Origin: Phaeospirillum sp.
Lineage (GTDB): Bacteria; Pseudomonadota; Alphaproteobacteria; Rhodospirillales; Magnetospirillaceae
NCBI GenBank assembly: GCA_030651575.1
Contig: JAUSFB010000030.1
Location: forward strand, 310,001 to 374,000
DNA: 64,000 nt
Direction: 5' to 3'
Of the stretch, positions 53,921 through 61,485 are shown one piece after another. Every line of letters starts with the position of its first letter. Position 1 is the first letter of the stretch. The notes beneath the pieces were generated by a model. That model was not told the DNA's origin. It saw only the letters and a list, made by a program, of their open reading frames with translations, and did no database searches. The position numbers and the translations under genes are program-made.

Positions 53921-54597
53921 TGTCCCTGACCGGCGGATTCGGTCATCTGGTGCTGGCGGTGGCCTGTTTCTTGGCGGCACACAGCCTGACCAATCTGCGG
54001 CCGCTGCGCCACGCCATCGAGGCGCGGGTGGGCAAGGTCGGCTTTTACGGCGGTTATTCGCTGCTGTCGACGCTGCTGCTGGTCTGGGTGATCGCCGCCG
54101 CCGTGGATTCTCCCACCATCGTGCTGTGGGAGCAACGGCCGTGGATGCGGTGGGCGCCGTCGCTGACGATGCCGGTGGTCTGTCTGCTGTGGGTCTGCGG
54201 CCTGACCCGGCCCAATCCGTTTTCCATCGGCCCAGGCGGCCGGGGGTACGACCCGGCCCGACCCGGCATCCTGCGCCTGACCCGTCATCCCGTGGTGTGG
54301 GGGCTGGGGCTGTGGGCAGCCGCCCATATGATTCCCAACGGCCATCTTGCCGGGGTTTTGCTGTTCACTCCGCTGCTGATCCTGTCGGTTCTGGGGCCGC
54401 GCGTTCTCGACGCCAAGCGGCGGCAGTCGCTGGGCTGGGAGGAGTGGCGGGGGATGGTGGACGCGCTGGATGGTCCCGTGGACTGGCCTGCCCTGCTGGC
54501 CGAACTGGGGCCTTGGCGCATCCTCGGCGGTCTGGCCCTGGCGCCGGTTCTGATGGCGTTGCACCCGCTGGTGATCGGATTAAGTCCGTATCCTTGA
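53920..54597 (+). CDS. NnrU family membrane protein
   Basis: A 225-residue protein with several hydrophobic helices (HLVLAVACFLAAHSL, LLSTLLLVWVIAAAV, MPVVCLLWVCGL, GVLLFTPLLILSVLG) and the family motif GILRLTRHPVVWGLGLWA. NnrU was first linked to nitric oxide reduction, but it is widely found elsewhere and its role is unclear. The start overlaps the folD stop. A His- or haem-binding role is suggested by homology to isoprenylcysteine methyltransferases, but unproven. Confidence 0.85.
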   Translation: MSLTGGFGHLVLAVACFLAAHSLTNLRPLRHAIEARVGKVGFYGGYSLLSTLLLVWVIAAAVDSPTIVLWEQRPWMRWAPSLTMPVVCLLWVCGLTRPNPFSIGPGGRGYDPARPGILRLTRHPVVWGLGLWAAAHMIPNGHLAGVLLFTPLLILSVLGPRVLDAKRRQSLGWEEWRGMVDALDGPVDWPALLAELGPWRILGGLALAPVLMALHPLVIGLSPYP

Positions 54598-54667
54598 TCT
54601 TCCCTTTCCTTTTTACCGAAATCCGGGCTAGCCTTTTCGTCCCCTCGCGGCAAGCCAAGGAGCCACC

Positions 54668-56023
54668 ATGATGCCCGGCCCGTCGACTTCCACGCCGCTC
54701 GATCTTCTGGGTGATCTGGTCGCCAACGCCCGCAAGGCCGGCGCCGACGCCGCCGATGCGGTGCTGATCGATTCCGTTTCGCTGTCGGTCGGCATGCGGC
54801 TGGGCGAGTTGGAACGGCTGGAGCGGGCCGAGGCCGGCGATGTGGGCTTGCGGGTCCTGTTGGGCAAGCGTCAGGCTTTCGTGTCGTCGTCGGATCGTTC
54901 GCCCGCCGCCCTGGCCGAGCTGGTCGAGCGCGCCGTCGCCATGGCCCGCATCGTTCCCGAGGATCCGTGGTGCGGTCTGGCCGAGCCGTCCGAGCTGGCG
55001 ACCGAGTTTCCGGCGCTGGACGTGTACGACCCGTCCGAGCCCTCGGCCGAGCAGTTGATCCACATGGTCCGCCGGGGCGAGGACGCCGCCCGCGCCGTGG
55101 TCGGCGTCACCAATTCCGAGGGGGCCGAGGCCGGCTGGGGCCGTTCCGGGGTCGCCATCGTCGCCTCCAACGGCTTGTCCTTCGGCTATTCGGTCAGCAG
55201 TTCGTCGCTGTCGGTGTCGGTGCTGGCCGGCGATGCCGTGCAGGGTATGGAGCGCGATCACGATTACACCAGCGCCGTCTACCTGTCCGACCTGCGCCAG
55301 TCCGAGGATGTCGGGCACGAGGCTGGCCGTCGCGCCGTTCATCGCCTGAACGCCCGCAAGGTCGCCACCAGGCAGGTTCCGGTGATCTTGGACCCGCGCG
55401 TGGCGCGTGGTCTGGTTTCCAGTCTGGCCGGAGCCATCAACGGCGCCGGCGTGGCGCGCGGGACCAGTTTCTTGAAGGACAAGCTGGGCCGGCAGGTGTT
55501 CGCCAAGGGCATCCGGGTGATCGACGACCCCCATCGGCAGCGCGGCCTGCGCTCGCGCCCCTGCGACGGCGAGGGCGTGGCCACCCAGCGGCGCGCGGTG
55601 ATCGAGGACGGCATTCTCACCACCTGGCTGCTGGACCTGCGCTCGTCGCGTCAGCTGGGGATGCGCTCCACCGGCCATGCCAGCCGGGGCACCGGCTCGC
55701 CGCCCTCGCCCTCGGCCAGCAATTTCTATCTGGAGGCGGGCGTCATCACGCCGGCCGAGATGATCCACGACGTTCCCGACGGCTTTTACGTCACCGAGCT
55801 GTTCGGCCAGGGCGTCAATGGTGTGACAGGCGATTATTCGCGGGGCGCCGCCGGATTCTGGATCTCGGGCGGCGAGATTTCGTTCCCGGTCAGCGAGGTG
55901 ACCGTGGCTGGAAACCTCAAGGACATGTTCCTGAACCTGACTCCGGCCAGCGACCTTGAGCTTCGCCACGGCGTCGATAGCCCGACCCTGCGCATCGACG
56001 GATTGACCGTCGCCGGCCGGTAG
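54668..56023 (+). CDS. pmbA: TldE/PmbA family metalloprotease subunit
   Basis: A 451-residue TldE/PmbA family protein (start PLDLLGDLVANARKAGADAA). Conserved parts are SVSLSVGMRLGELERLERAE, QVPVILDPRVARGLVSSL (near residue 240), and GVNGVTGDYSRGAAGFWI. With TldD it matures small peptides and degrades antitoxins such as CcdA; TldD is not here. AAGGAG precedes ATG 54668; ATG 54671 is equally possible. A hairpin follows the stop. Confidence 0.93.
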   Translation: MMPGPSTSTPLDLLGDLVANARKAGADAADAVLIDSVSLSVGMRLGELERLERAEAGDVGLRVLLGKRQAFVSSSDRSPAALAELVERAVAMARIVPEDPWCGLAEPSELATEFPALDVYDPSEPSAEQLIHMVRRGEDAARAVVGVTNSEGAEAGWGRSGVAIVASNGLSFGYSVSSSSLSVSVLAGDAVQGMERDHDYTSAVYLSDLRQSEDVGHEAGRRAVHRLNARKVATRQVPVILDPRVARGLVSSLAGAINGAGVARGTSFLKDKLGRQVFAKGIRVIDDPHRQRGLRSRPCDGEGVATQRRAVIEDGILTTWLLDLRSSRQLGMRSTGHASRGTGSPPSPSASNFYLEAGVITPAEMIHDVPDGFYVTELFGQGVNGVTGDYSRGAAGFWISGGEISFPVSEVTVAGNLKDMFLNLTPASDLELRHGVDSPTLRIDGLTVAGR

Positions 56024-56030
56024 AGCCCTG

Positions 56031-56059
56031 CTCCCCTTCCCCCATGGCGGGAAGGGGAG
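56031..56059. terminator. hairpin between convergent pmbA and histidine-rich genes
   Basis: CTCCCCTTCCC (56031-56041) pairs with GGGAAGGGGAG (56049-56059), 11-bp perfect stem with a 7-nt loop. It lies between the stops of two convergent genes and could serve both; there is no T-run on either side. Confidence 0.5.
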
Positions 56060-56061
56060 GT

Positions 56062-56358
56062 TCAATGCTCGTGATCGTGACCTTCCAGTTCATCCTCGGC
56101 ATGACGGTGTTCATGCGGCTTCCAGGCGTGTTTCGGCTGGTCGTGGCCGTGGTCATGGGCCTCGCTGGCGGCGTGGCCGTGGGGATGGCTATGCTGGTGC
56201 CCGTGTTCATGGGCATGGGCATGGGCGTGGGCATGGCTGTGGACCTTGTCGCCATGGGTGTGCGGGTGGGCGTGAACGTGACTGTGCTCGTGGGCGTGCT
56301 GGTGCTTGTGCTCGTGCCCCTGCGCCTCGCCGTGGTCGTGATGATGACCGCCGTGCAT
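56062..56358 (-). CDS. small histidine-rich protein, likely metal-binding
   Basis: A 98-residue protein with 38 His, most alternating with other residues (HAHAHAHAHEH). There is no signal peptide, so it should stay in the cytoplasm. The start is supported by a strong SD (GGGAGGAGG) just before ATG 56358, which argues against chance. Such His density usually serves to store or buffer Ni, Co or Zn (compare Hpn of Helicobacter). It is located 1.5 kb from the nickel-type ECF transporter nikKMLQO. The metal itself is not readable from the sequence. It converges on pmbA. Confidence 0.75.
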   Translation of the reverse strand: MHGGHHHDHGEAQGHEHKHQHAHEHSHVHAHPHTHGDKVHSHAHAHAHAHEHGHQHSHPHGHAASEAHDHGHDQPKHAWKPHEHRHAEDELEGHDHEH

Positions 56359-56471
56359 GCTCCTCCTCCCGTTCAGCGATGTTCCGATCCTCGGAGTTTA
56401 GCGCAAATCAGTTGGTGCGGTGAAGGGGGAAGCCACGGGCGTGCCGATTTACAGAGGCTTAATAAATAAAA

Positions 56472-56491
56472 TTACATAAAATTTTATGTAA
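56472..56491. promoter_or_regulatory. 20-bp perfect palindrome in AT-rich patch
   Basis: TTACATAAAATTTTATGTAA at 56472-56491 is a perfect palindrome. It sits in an AT-rich patch (about 56455-56625) that stands out from the GC-rich surroundings, between the histidine-rich gene and the unknown gene at 56632. It is shaped like a dimer-binding operator; no regulator is evident. Confidence 0.6.
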
Positions 56492-56501
56492 AGATAACGC
56501 G

Positions 56502-56519
56502 ATGTATTTATTTATACAT
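56502..56519. promoter_or_regulatory. second inverted repeat ATGTAT-N6-ATACAT
   Basis: ATGTAT (56502-56507) and ATACAT (56514-56519) are separated by 6 bp. Ten bases separate this site from the 20-bp palindrome, so the two lie about one and a half to two helical turns apart centre to centre (about 29 bp). Both are upstream of the gene at 56632. A TTGACA at 56565-56570 could be a -35 element for that gene, with only a weak -10 after it. Confidence 0.5.
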
Positions 56520-56631
56520 ACAAGGTAGACGAAGGGCATATGTTCATCTCTTGTTTAAGTATCATTGACATCTTTTACAACTTGTTTCAATGTAGTCATG
56601 TGAAAGAGGCTGTTATTTCTAGGGTTGTGTC

Positions 56632-57834
56632 ATGGCTCAGGCAAAGGCGGCGAAGATAGTCGGTGGCGGCAAGACCCGCCCCCCAGTTACGTCCGACCCC
56701 GGGGTCGAGGCGATCCGAGGGGCGCTGGAAGGTCCGGTCATCGACGTTTTCCGGCGTGAGGTGGGGGAGTTGAAGCATCTGCCCCGCCCTGCCGCCTACG
56801 AGGCGGTGATGAACGACCCCAAGATGCTGGACCGCTGCTTTCGCCTGTTCCGCACCCAACCCGAACTGTTCCGCGATGTGGTGGTCAGCGGCGCCCGCAA
56901 GCCTGTGCTGGAGGATCAGGGCGTGCTGTCCTGCGGCCGAACCCTGGCCGATGCGGTGGCACTGGTGGTGCGGGCCTCGGCGCGCCGTTATTTCCGGGCC
57001 AAGCTGGATTTCCGCCGCTTCAAGTCGCCGGTGGTCAAAATTCCGTTGCTGCGGCGGGTGGCGATCTCCCTTGGTCTGGCAAATCCGCCGGTGGTCAGGA
57101 AGGGGCCAAAGCCGGTCTCGCGGTCCGAGGCGCTGTACACCGCGATCCGCGAGCATCTCCAGTTCGACTGGCAGGTTTTGTTGATCCCTCACTATGCGCC
57201 CATGACCCCGGCGCTGGTGACCGATCTGGGGTCGCGCCTGCTCGACATCCGCGAAGCCGCCGAATTGCAGGCCCTGTCGGCGCCGGGGGCGACGCCTCGG
57301 GATGGGCGGACGCCGCTTTTGCTCGACGGCGCCCAGCGGCTGATGATGCCGGGGCGCGACGCCGTTGATGCCGAGATTTTGTGGCGGGTGGTTCAACAGA
57401 TGGATCTGGCCCGGCTGTTCCCCAAGGCCGAGGCCAATCAGATCCGCCGGTCGGTAGCGCAGGTCTCGGCCATCCATGGCGATGTGATCAAAGCGCTGAT
57501 GCCGGCCCTGGGCGGCGAGATCCGGCGCTTCACCGCCTTCCTGATGATCGCCTATGTGACCCTGGGCGAGCAGCGGTTCAAGCAGGAGTTCTGTCAGGGC
57601 GGTCAGGTCCACGCGGCGCGCAAGCTGGCCGAGCGGCTGGCCAAGGTCGCCGCGCCTCCCCTCAGCCTGGAGGAGATGAAGCGGGTCTATCAGGCGGTGT
57701 TGAGCACCGCCTATGTGGGCGGCGTCGAGTCGGATGCCAGCGGCGAGGCGCTGCTGAAGGCACGCCCGGAGCTGCTGAAGGCCCTCGGCGCGCTGGGTGG
57801 CGGCAAACCGGTCCCGGCCTCGATTTCAGGTTAG
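56632..57834 (+). CDS. hypothetical protein, 400 residues, AT-rich upstream region
   Basis: A soluble, mainly helical protein (starts AQAKAAKIVGGGKTRPPVTS) I do not recognise. The middle has a basic stretch (SARRYFRAKLDFRRFKSP) and later IPHYAPMTPALVTDLGSRL and EILWRVVQQMDLARLF. It has no signal peptide or membrane helix. AGGG lies 7 bp before the ATG. Its promoter region carries two palindromes. It converges on nikO with a 9-bp overlap of the ends. A link with the histidine-rich protein or transporter is suggested only by position. Confidence 0.75.
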   Translation: MAQAKAAKIVGGGKTRPPVTSDPGVEAIRGALEGPVIDVFRREVGELKHLPRPAAYEAVMNDPKMLDRCFRLFRTQPELFRDVVVSGARKPVLEDQGVLSCGRTLADAVALVVRASARRYFRAKLDFRRFKSPVVKIPLLRRVAISLGLANPPVVRKGPKPVSRSEALYTAIREHLQFDWQVLLIPHYAPMTPALVTDLGSRLLDIREAAELQALSAPGATPRDGRTPLLLDGAQRLMMPGRDAVDAEILWRVVQQMDLARLFPKAEANQIRRSVAQVSAIHGDVIKALMPALGGEIRRFTAFLMIAYVTLGEQRFKQEFCQGGQVHAARKLAERLAKVAAPPLSLEEMKRVYQAVLSTAYVGGVESDASGEALLKARPELLKALGALGGGKPVPASISG

Positions 57835-58464
57835 CCGTCCCGCCTCCAGCCGGACCTCCCGGTTGGCGAGGCGGTCCAGCACGTCGCGGTCGTGCGAGAC
57901 GATCACCATGGCCAGGGGCAACCCCGCCAGAATGTCCAGCAACCGCGCCCGCGTCGCGTCGTCCAGCGCGTTGGTGGGCTCGTCCAGCAGCAGCGCCTCG
58001 GGCCGCATGGCCAGCACCGCCGCCAGCGACACCAGCCGCCGCTGACCACCCGACAGTTTGTGGGTGACCCGATGCTCCAGCCCCTCCAGTCCCAGTTCGC
58101 TCAGGGTCTGGTGGACGATGACGCGGGCCTCGGCCTTGGTCTTGCCCTGGTTGAGCGGCCCAAAGGCGACGTCCTCGGCGACGGTGGGGCAGAACAACTG
58201 GTCGTCGGCGTCCTGGAACAACAGGCCGGCCCGCGCCCGGACCTCGACGAAATCCTTCTCGGCCCGGCGCGGGCGGCCAAAAGCGATGACCCGGCCCGCC
58301 TGGGGCGTCACCAAACCCACCATCAGATGCAGCAAGGTGGTCTTGCCGGCGCCGTTGGGGCCGTTCAGCGCCACCTTGTCGCCGGCCGACAGGGTGAAGT
58401 CGATCCCGTCCAGTACCGGCCGGGCGGTCTCGTAGGCGAAGCGGACGTCTTCCAGCCGGATCAT
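57826..58464 (-). CDS. nikO: ECF-type nickel/cobalt transporter ATPase
   Basis: The 212-residue ABC ATPase has Walker A GPNGAGKTTLLHLM (near residue 37), Q-loop LLFQDADDQLF, signature LSGGQRRLVSLA and Walker B ALLLDEPTNALDD. It powers metal uptake with the transmembrane NikQ encoded 5 bp upstream. The Q-loop QDADDQLF is typical of energy-coupling factor ATPases. Last gene of nikKMLQO. Confidence 0.9.
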   Translation of the reverse strand: MIRLEDVRFAYETARPVLDGIDFTLSAGDKVALNGPNGAGKTTLLHLMVGLVTPQAGRVIAFGRPRRAEKDFVEVRARAGLLFQDADDQLFCPTVAEDVAFGPLNQGKTKAEARVIVHQTLSELGLEGLEHRVTHKLSGGQRRLVSLAAVLAMRPEALLLDEPTNALDDATRARLLDILAGLPLAMVIVSHDRDVLDRLANREVRLEAGRLT

Positions 58465-58469
58465 GACCG

Positions 58470-59234
58470 TTACGCCGCCACCAGCAGCAACGCGGCGCAG
58501 GAGGCCGCGCCAAAGCCCCAGTCCAGCATTCCCGGCCGCTCGGACCCGGCATCGTCAAGTGAGGGAAAATGGCCGGTGAAGCCGCGGCAGCGCATGGCGG
58601 CGTCGATGCGCTCGGCTCGCTCCAGCGACCGCACCATTAGCATGCCGAACAGATAGCCGACCGAGCGCCAGCAATGGGGGCCGCAGCCGGGGCGGAAGGC
58701 CCGCGCCCGCATGGCCAGCCGCAGCCGGTCGTATTCGCGCTCCAGCACCTCGATATAGCGGATGGTGAACAAGAACAGATGGATCAGCCGTTCTGGCGCG
58801 CCCAGGCGGCCCAGGGCGCAGCCCAAGGACACAACCTCCATGGAGCCCACCAGCGCCATCACCGCCACCGCGACGGCATTGGCGCGCAAGGCGATGGCCG
58901 CCGCCTGGGCGAGGCCCTCGGCACTGGCGGCGAAGCCCAGCGGCTCGGCCAAAATCCGTCCCGGCACGGTGAAGGGCAGCAGCGCCAGCACGACCAGCAT
59001 AAAGCCCTCCAGCGCCAGCAGACGCCGCAGGGTCTGGCGCGGCGACAGTCGCGCCAACACCGCCAGGATCACCGCCGCCATTAGGGCCAGGGTCAGCGAG
59101 GCCAGATTGTCGGCCATCACCACGGTCAGGGCGAACAGGACCGCCAGCAGCACGCGGGTGCGGGGGTCCAGCCGTCCCACCACCGAGGATTCCGCCAGGG
59201 GGCGGGCGGCGTCGAGGATGCCGGTTCGGCTCAT
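58470..59234 (-). CDS. nikQ: ECF transporter transmembrane T-component (CbiQ/NikQ)
   Basis: The 254-residue membrane protein has the CbiQ start VGRLDPRTRVLLAVLFALTVV, several hydrophobic helices, and two coupling motifs near the C-terminal part (AMRARAFRPG and AMRCRGF) that contact the ATPase. The start overlaps the nikL stop by 4 bp. Confidence 0.88.
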   Translation of the reverse strand: MSRTGILDAARPLAESSVVGRLDPRTRVLLAVLFALTVVMADNLASLTLALMAAVILAVLARLSPRQTLRRLLALEGFMLVVLALLPFTVPGRILAEPLGFAASAEGLAQAAAIALRANAVAVAVMALVGSMEVVSLGCALGRLGAPERLIHLFLFTIRYIEVLEREYDRLRLAMRARAFRPGCGPHCWRSVGYLFGMLMVRSLERAERIDAAMRCRGFTGHFPSLDDAGSERPGMLDWGFGAASCAALLLVAA

Positions 59235-59770
59235 GATGGGCTCCTTCGTCGCGCCGAGACCCAGGCGGCGATGCCGAAAATTCCAAAGATGGTTCCGACG
59301 CCGCCCATGATGTCGTGGAGGCGGACCTTGTCCTCGTAGGCGTCCAACTGTTGGCGCAACGGCCGGATCTGCCGCGCCACCGCCGCCTCGACCGCGTCAA
59401 GGCCGGCCACGGCCGGGAGAGGCGGCGGTGTCGGGAGGGCGGCCGGTCCCGCAGGCAGGGTCTGCGGCAATTCAGCCGCCCCGATCGTCACGGTGGCCAT
59501 GTGGCCGTCGCCCCCGTCCATGGTGACGCTGTGGTCGGTGCGGGACCGGACCTCGAAGCGGAACGCCCCATCCTGGTCGGTCCTGACTTCACCGGCCATG
59601 CTTCCATCGGCCATGCGCACCACGCCGCCGACCCCCACGGCCTTGTCGCCGCCGGAGAAATAGGCGGTGCCGAGAATGACCGGCCCTTCGACCGTGGCGA
59701 ACAGCTTCAGCTTGTGGGCCTGGGCCGGGGTGGCGAGCAGCAGCAGGGCGAGCGGCAGCAGTATTTTCAT
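59231..59770 (-). CDS. nikL: NikL-like periplasmic/membrane component of nickel ECF transporter
   Basis: A 179-residue protein with a signal peptide (ILLPLALLLLATPAQA) whose predicted cleavage would leave a mature N-terminus beginning HKLKLFATVEG. A beta-rich body (VGGVVRMADGSMAGEVRTDQ), a Pro-rich region, and a C-terminal helix (IMGGVGTIFGIFGIAAWVSARRR) follow. This layout matches NikL/CbiL-like proteins found only with nickel-type systems. Overlaps nikM and nikQ by 4 bp on each side. Confidence 0.8.
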   Translation of the reverse strand: MKILLPLALLLLATPAQAHKLKLFATVEGPVILGTAYFSGGDKAVGVGGVVRMADGSMAGEVRTDQDGAFRFEVRSRTDHSVTMDGGDGHMATVTIGAAELPQTLPAGPAALPTPPPLPAVAGLDAVEAAVARQIRPLRQQLDAYEDKVRLHDIMGGVGTIFGIFGIAAWVSARRRSPS

Positions 59771-60378
59771 GCCGGCCTCGCCAGCATCTCGGGCTTGACG
59801 CGAGACAGCAGGGCGATGGCGGCGGCGGTGAAGGCCGCCTCGATCACCATCACCGGCAGATGGGTCAGCGCCACCAGACGGGCGGCGGCGATGAATTCCC
59901 GCCCCGACAGGGCCAGGGTCAGCGCCACCATCAGCGCCGTCAGCAAGACCGCGCCGCCGCCGGCCATCGCTCCCAGCAGCGACGCCCTGGCCCGGCTGGA
60001 GCCGTCGCGCCACAGCAGTCGGAACAGGCCGCCGGCCAGCAGGGCCGGGACCGCCATGTCCATGGTGTTGACTCCCAGCGCCACCAGACCGCCGAAGCCG
60101 AACAACACCGCCTGCAACACCAGCGCCACCAGCATGGCCGGGAACACCGCCGGACCAAGCACGATGCCGGCCAGTCCGTTCAGCAGCAGATGGACCGAGG
60201 CGAGGCCGGCGGGAAAATGCACCAGCGAGGCGACGAACAACACCGCCGACAGCACCGCCACCTTGGGCACCCTGACGGGGTCCAATCCCCGCAGGCCGAA
60301 CGCCACTCCGGCGACGCTGACAACGGCTCCCGCCATCAGCACCGGGTTGGACAGAACGCCATCGGGAATATGGGCCAT
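59767..60378 (-). CDS. nikM: nickel/cobalt substrate-specificity component (CbiM/NikM)
   Basis: The 203-residue membrane protein starts AHIPDGVLSNPVLMAGAVVSV after Met, as in the CbiM/NikM family, where the N-terminal His binds the metal. Met followed by Ala suggests Met removal, which would place His at position 2. Further conserved His are in ASLVHFPAGLASVHLLLNGL. I chose ATG 60378 (GAGGAC at 9 bp) instead of upstream frames that run through the repeat element. Specificity for Ni over Co is inferred from the partners NikL and NikK. Confidence 0.88.
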   Translation of the reverse strand: MAHIPDGVLSNPVLMAGAVVSVAGVAFGLRGLDPVRVPKVAVLSAVLFVASLVHFPAGLASVHLLLNGLAGIVLGPAVFPAMLVALVLQAVLFGFGGLVALGVNTMDMAVPALLAGGLFRLLWRDGSSRARASLLGAMAGGGAVLLTALMVALTLALSGREFIAAARLVALTHLPVMVIEAAFTAAAIALLSRVKPEMLARPA

Positions 60379-60498
60379 AGTATTTTTGTCCTCAGTCGCC
60401 GGCGCGGGCCTCCGCCCGCTTGGCTTTCGCGGCATGTGCCGCGCGCCCTCAATGGGCATGGTCGCTTCGCTCCGGGTATTTCTGTCCTCAGTCGGTTC
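60379..60498 (-). repeat. multi-hairpin intergenic element with terminal direct repeats (copy 3)
   Basis: In the 120-bp gap between nikK and nikM, GTCCTCAGTCG occurs at 60388-60398 and 60484-60494. Between them are CTTGGCTTTCGCG (60419-60431, also at 31301-31313 in copy 1), a GCGGCATGTGCCGC stem and a GCCC/GGGC stem. The copy next to nikM supplies its Shine-Dalgarno sequence, as in the murU-addB element. Confidence 0.65.
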
Positions 60499-61263
60499 CT
60501 ACTTCATATCCACGGTTCTGACCCAGATCAGGCCGCCCATCTCGACCTTGGCCGGCTTGCCGTTCGGCCCCTTCATGGGTTTGTCGCCGTCCAGCAGCGC
60601 GGCAAAGCCCCACCAGCCGGCGCGCGGCATGGAATAGGCGAACTGGCCCAAGGCGTCGGCCTTGATCACCTGGGTGATGAACGGATCGGACGGGGGGGTG
60701 ACGCTGCCGTCGTTGCGCCACTCCACCTCGATGGCGGCGAAGGGCGCCGGCTTGCCCGCCTTGCGCACGACGCCGCGAAAAGTGTTGCCGGTCCACAGTC
60801 CGTAGGGCCGGACCAGCGGCTCGATTTCCACGGGGTGACCGACCGGTCGGTCCCAGCCGCCGCCCGAGCCGAAATCCACCACAACCTTGGTGTAGTGAAT
60901 GATCCACTTGCCCTCCGCCGCCTCCCAATAGGGCGCCGGCTCGACAAAGAAAACATGGTCGCCCGGCTTGTCCACCGTGTAGGCGGCCCCGAAGCCGGTC
61001 TTGTCGCCCAGCATCCTAGGCTTCAGCGTCGCGGTCAGATCCTTGACCTTGCCACCGGCCAGCACCCCAAAGTGGGTCGGCGGCGCCATGGTCATCACCG
61101 GGCCGCGCTCCATGGGGTGGGTGAAGGCCAGATCGAGCCGCACGGTGCGGTCCCCCTGCTCGGGCAGGATGTCGGCCGAGGGGATCAGCTCCAGGAAATG
61201 GGCGACGGCCGGCGATGAAGCCAGCAGGGAGACCATGCAAAGGGCAGAGGCGGCGCGGTGCAT
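60499..61263 (-). CDS. nikK: DUF4198 protein, NikK-like component of nickel transporter
   Basis: A 254-residue exported protein. The signal peptide ends at an AVA site, leaving a mature protein starting [15 protein letters not shown], so His would be the first residue. The rest is beta-rich, with the DUF4198 features [24 protein letters not shown] and [12 protein letters not shown]4198 proteins paired with CbiM-like genes are described as NikK, an extra component of nickel ECF transporters. First gene of nikKMLQO; upstream at 61286-61320 is a TTATGC-N23-GCATAC imperfect palindrome whose spacing differs from classic NikR sites. Confidence 0.82.
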   Translation of the reverse strand: MHRAASALCMVSLLASSPAVAHFLELIPSADILPEQGDRTVRLDLAFTHPMERGPVMTMAPPTHFGVLAGGKVKDLTATLKPRMLGDKTGFGAAYTVDKPGDHVFFVEPAPYWEAAEGKWIIHYTKVVVDFGSGGGWDRPVGHPVEIEPLVRPYGLWTGNTFRGVVRKAGKPAPFAAIEVEWRNDGSVTPPSDPFITQVIKADALGQFAYSMPRAGWWGFAALLDGDKPMKGPNGKPAKVEMGGLIWVRTVDMK

Positions 61264-61401
61264 GGGCAGGAAATCCCCCGAAAGATTATGCGACAATGTC
61301 CATGACTGTCTGGAGCATACCCGGGGCGGACGCAAAACTCCATGGCCGAAATCAGGGTCGCCACCCACCCGTTGGGGTCGCGTCGCACCGGCGACTCCGA
61401 C

Positions 61402-61433
61402 GGGGCAGCCTCCCCATGGGGGATGGCTGCCCC
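61402..61433. other. hairpin in nikK/pgi divergent region
   Basis: GGGGCAGCC (61402-61410) pairs with GGCTGCCCC (61425-61433), loop containing the palindrome CCCCATGGGG. It lies 52 bp before pgi in the 222-bp divergent region. No T-run; function unclear. CCCCATGGGG also occurs inside the atpD-atpC hairpin. Confidence 0.5.
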
Positions 61434-61485
61434 CGCCGGCCTCTGTTAGAGTCTTCCGACCGCAGTTGCGAGACGGGGGACCATC

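Noticed and set aside
56044..56469. 141-codon plus-strand frame across the histidine-rich gene
   Set aside because: Its Val/Gly/Met repeats are the complement of His codons; only the minus strand has a strong Shine-Dalgarno site.
61286..61320. Possible NikR operator upstream of nikK
   Set aside because: TTATGC-N23-GCATAC has the wrong spacing compared with GTATGA-N16-TCATAC; kept only as a note in the nikK entry.
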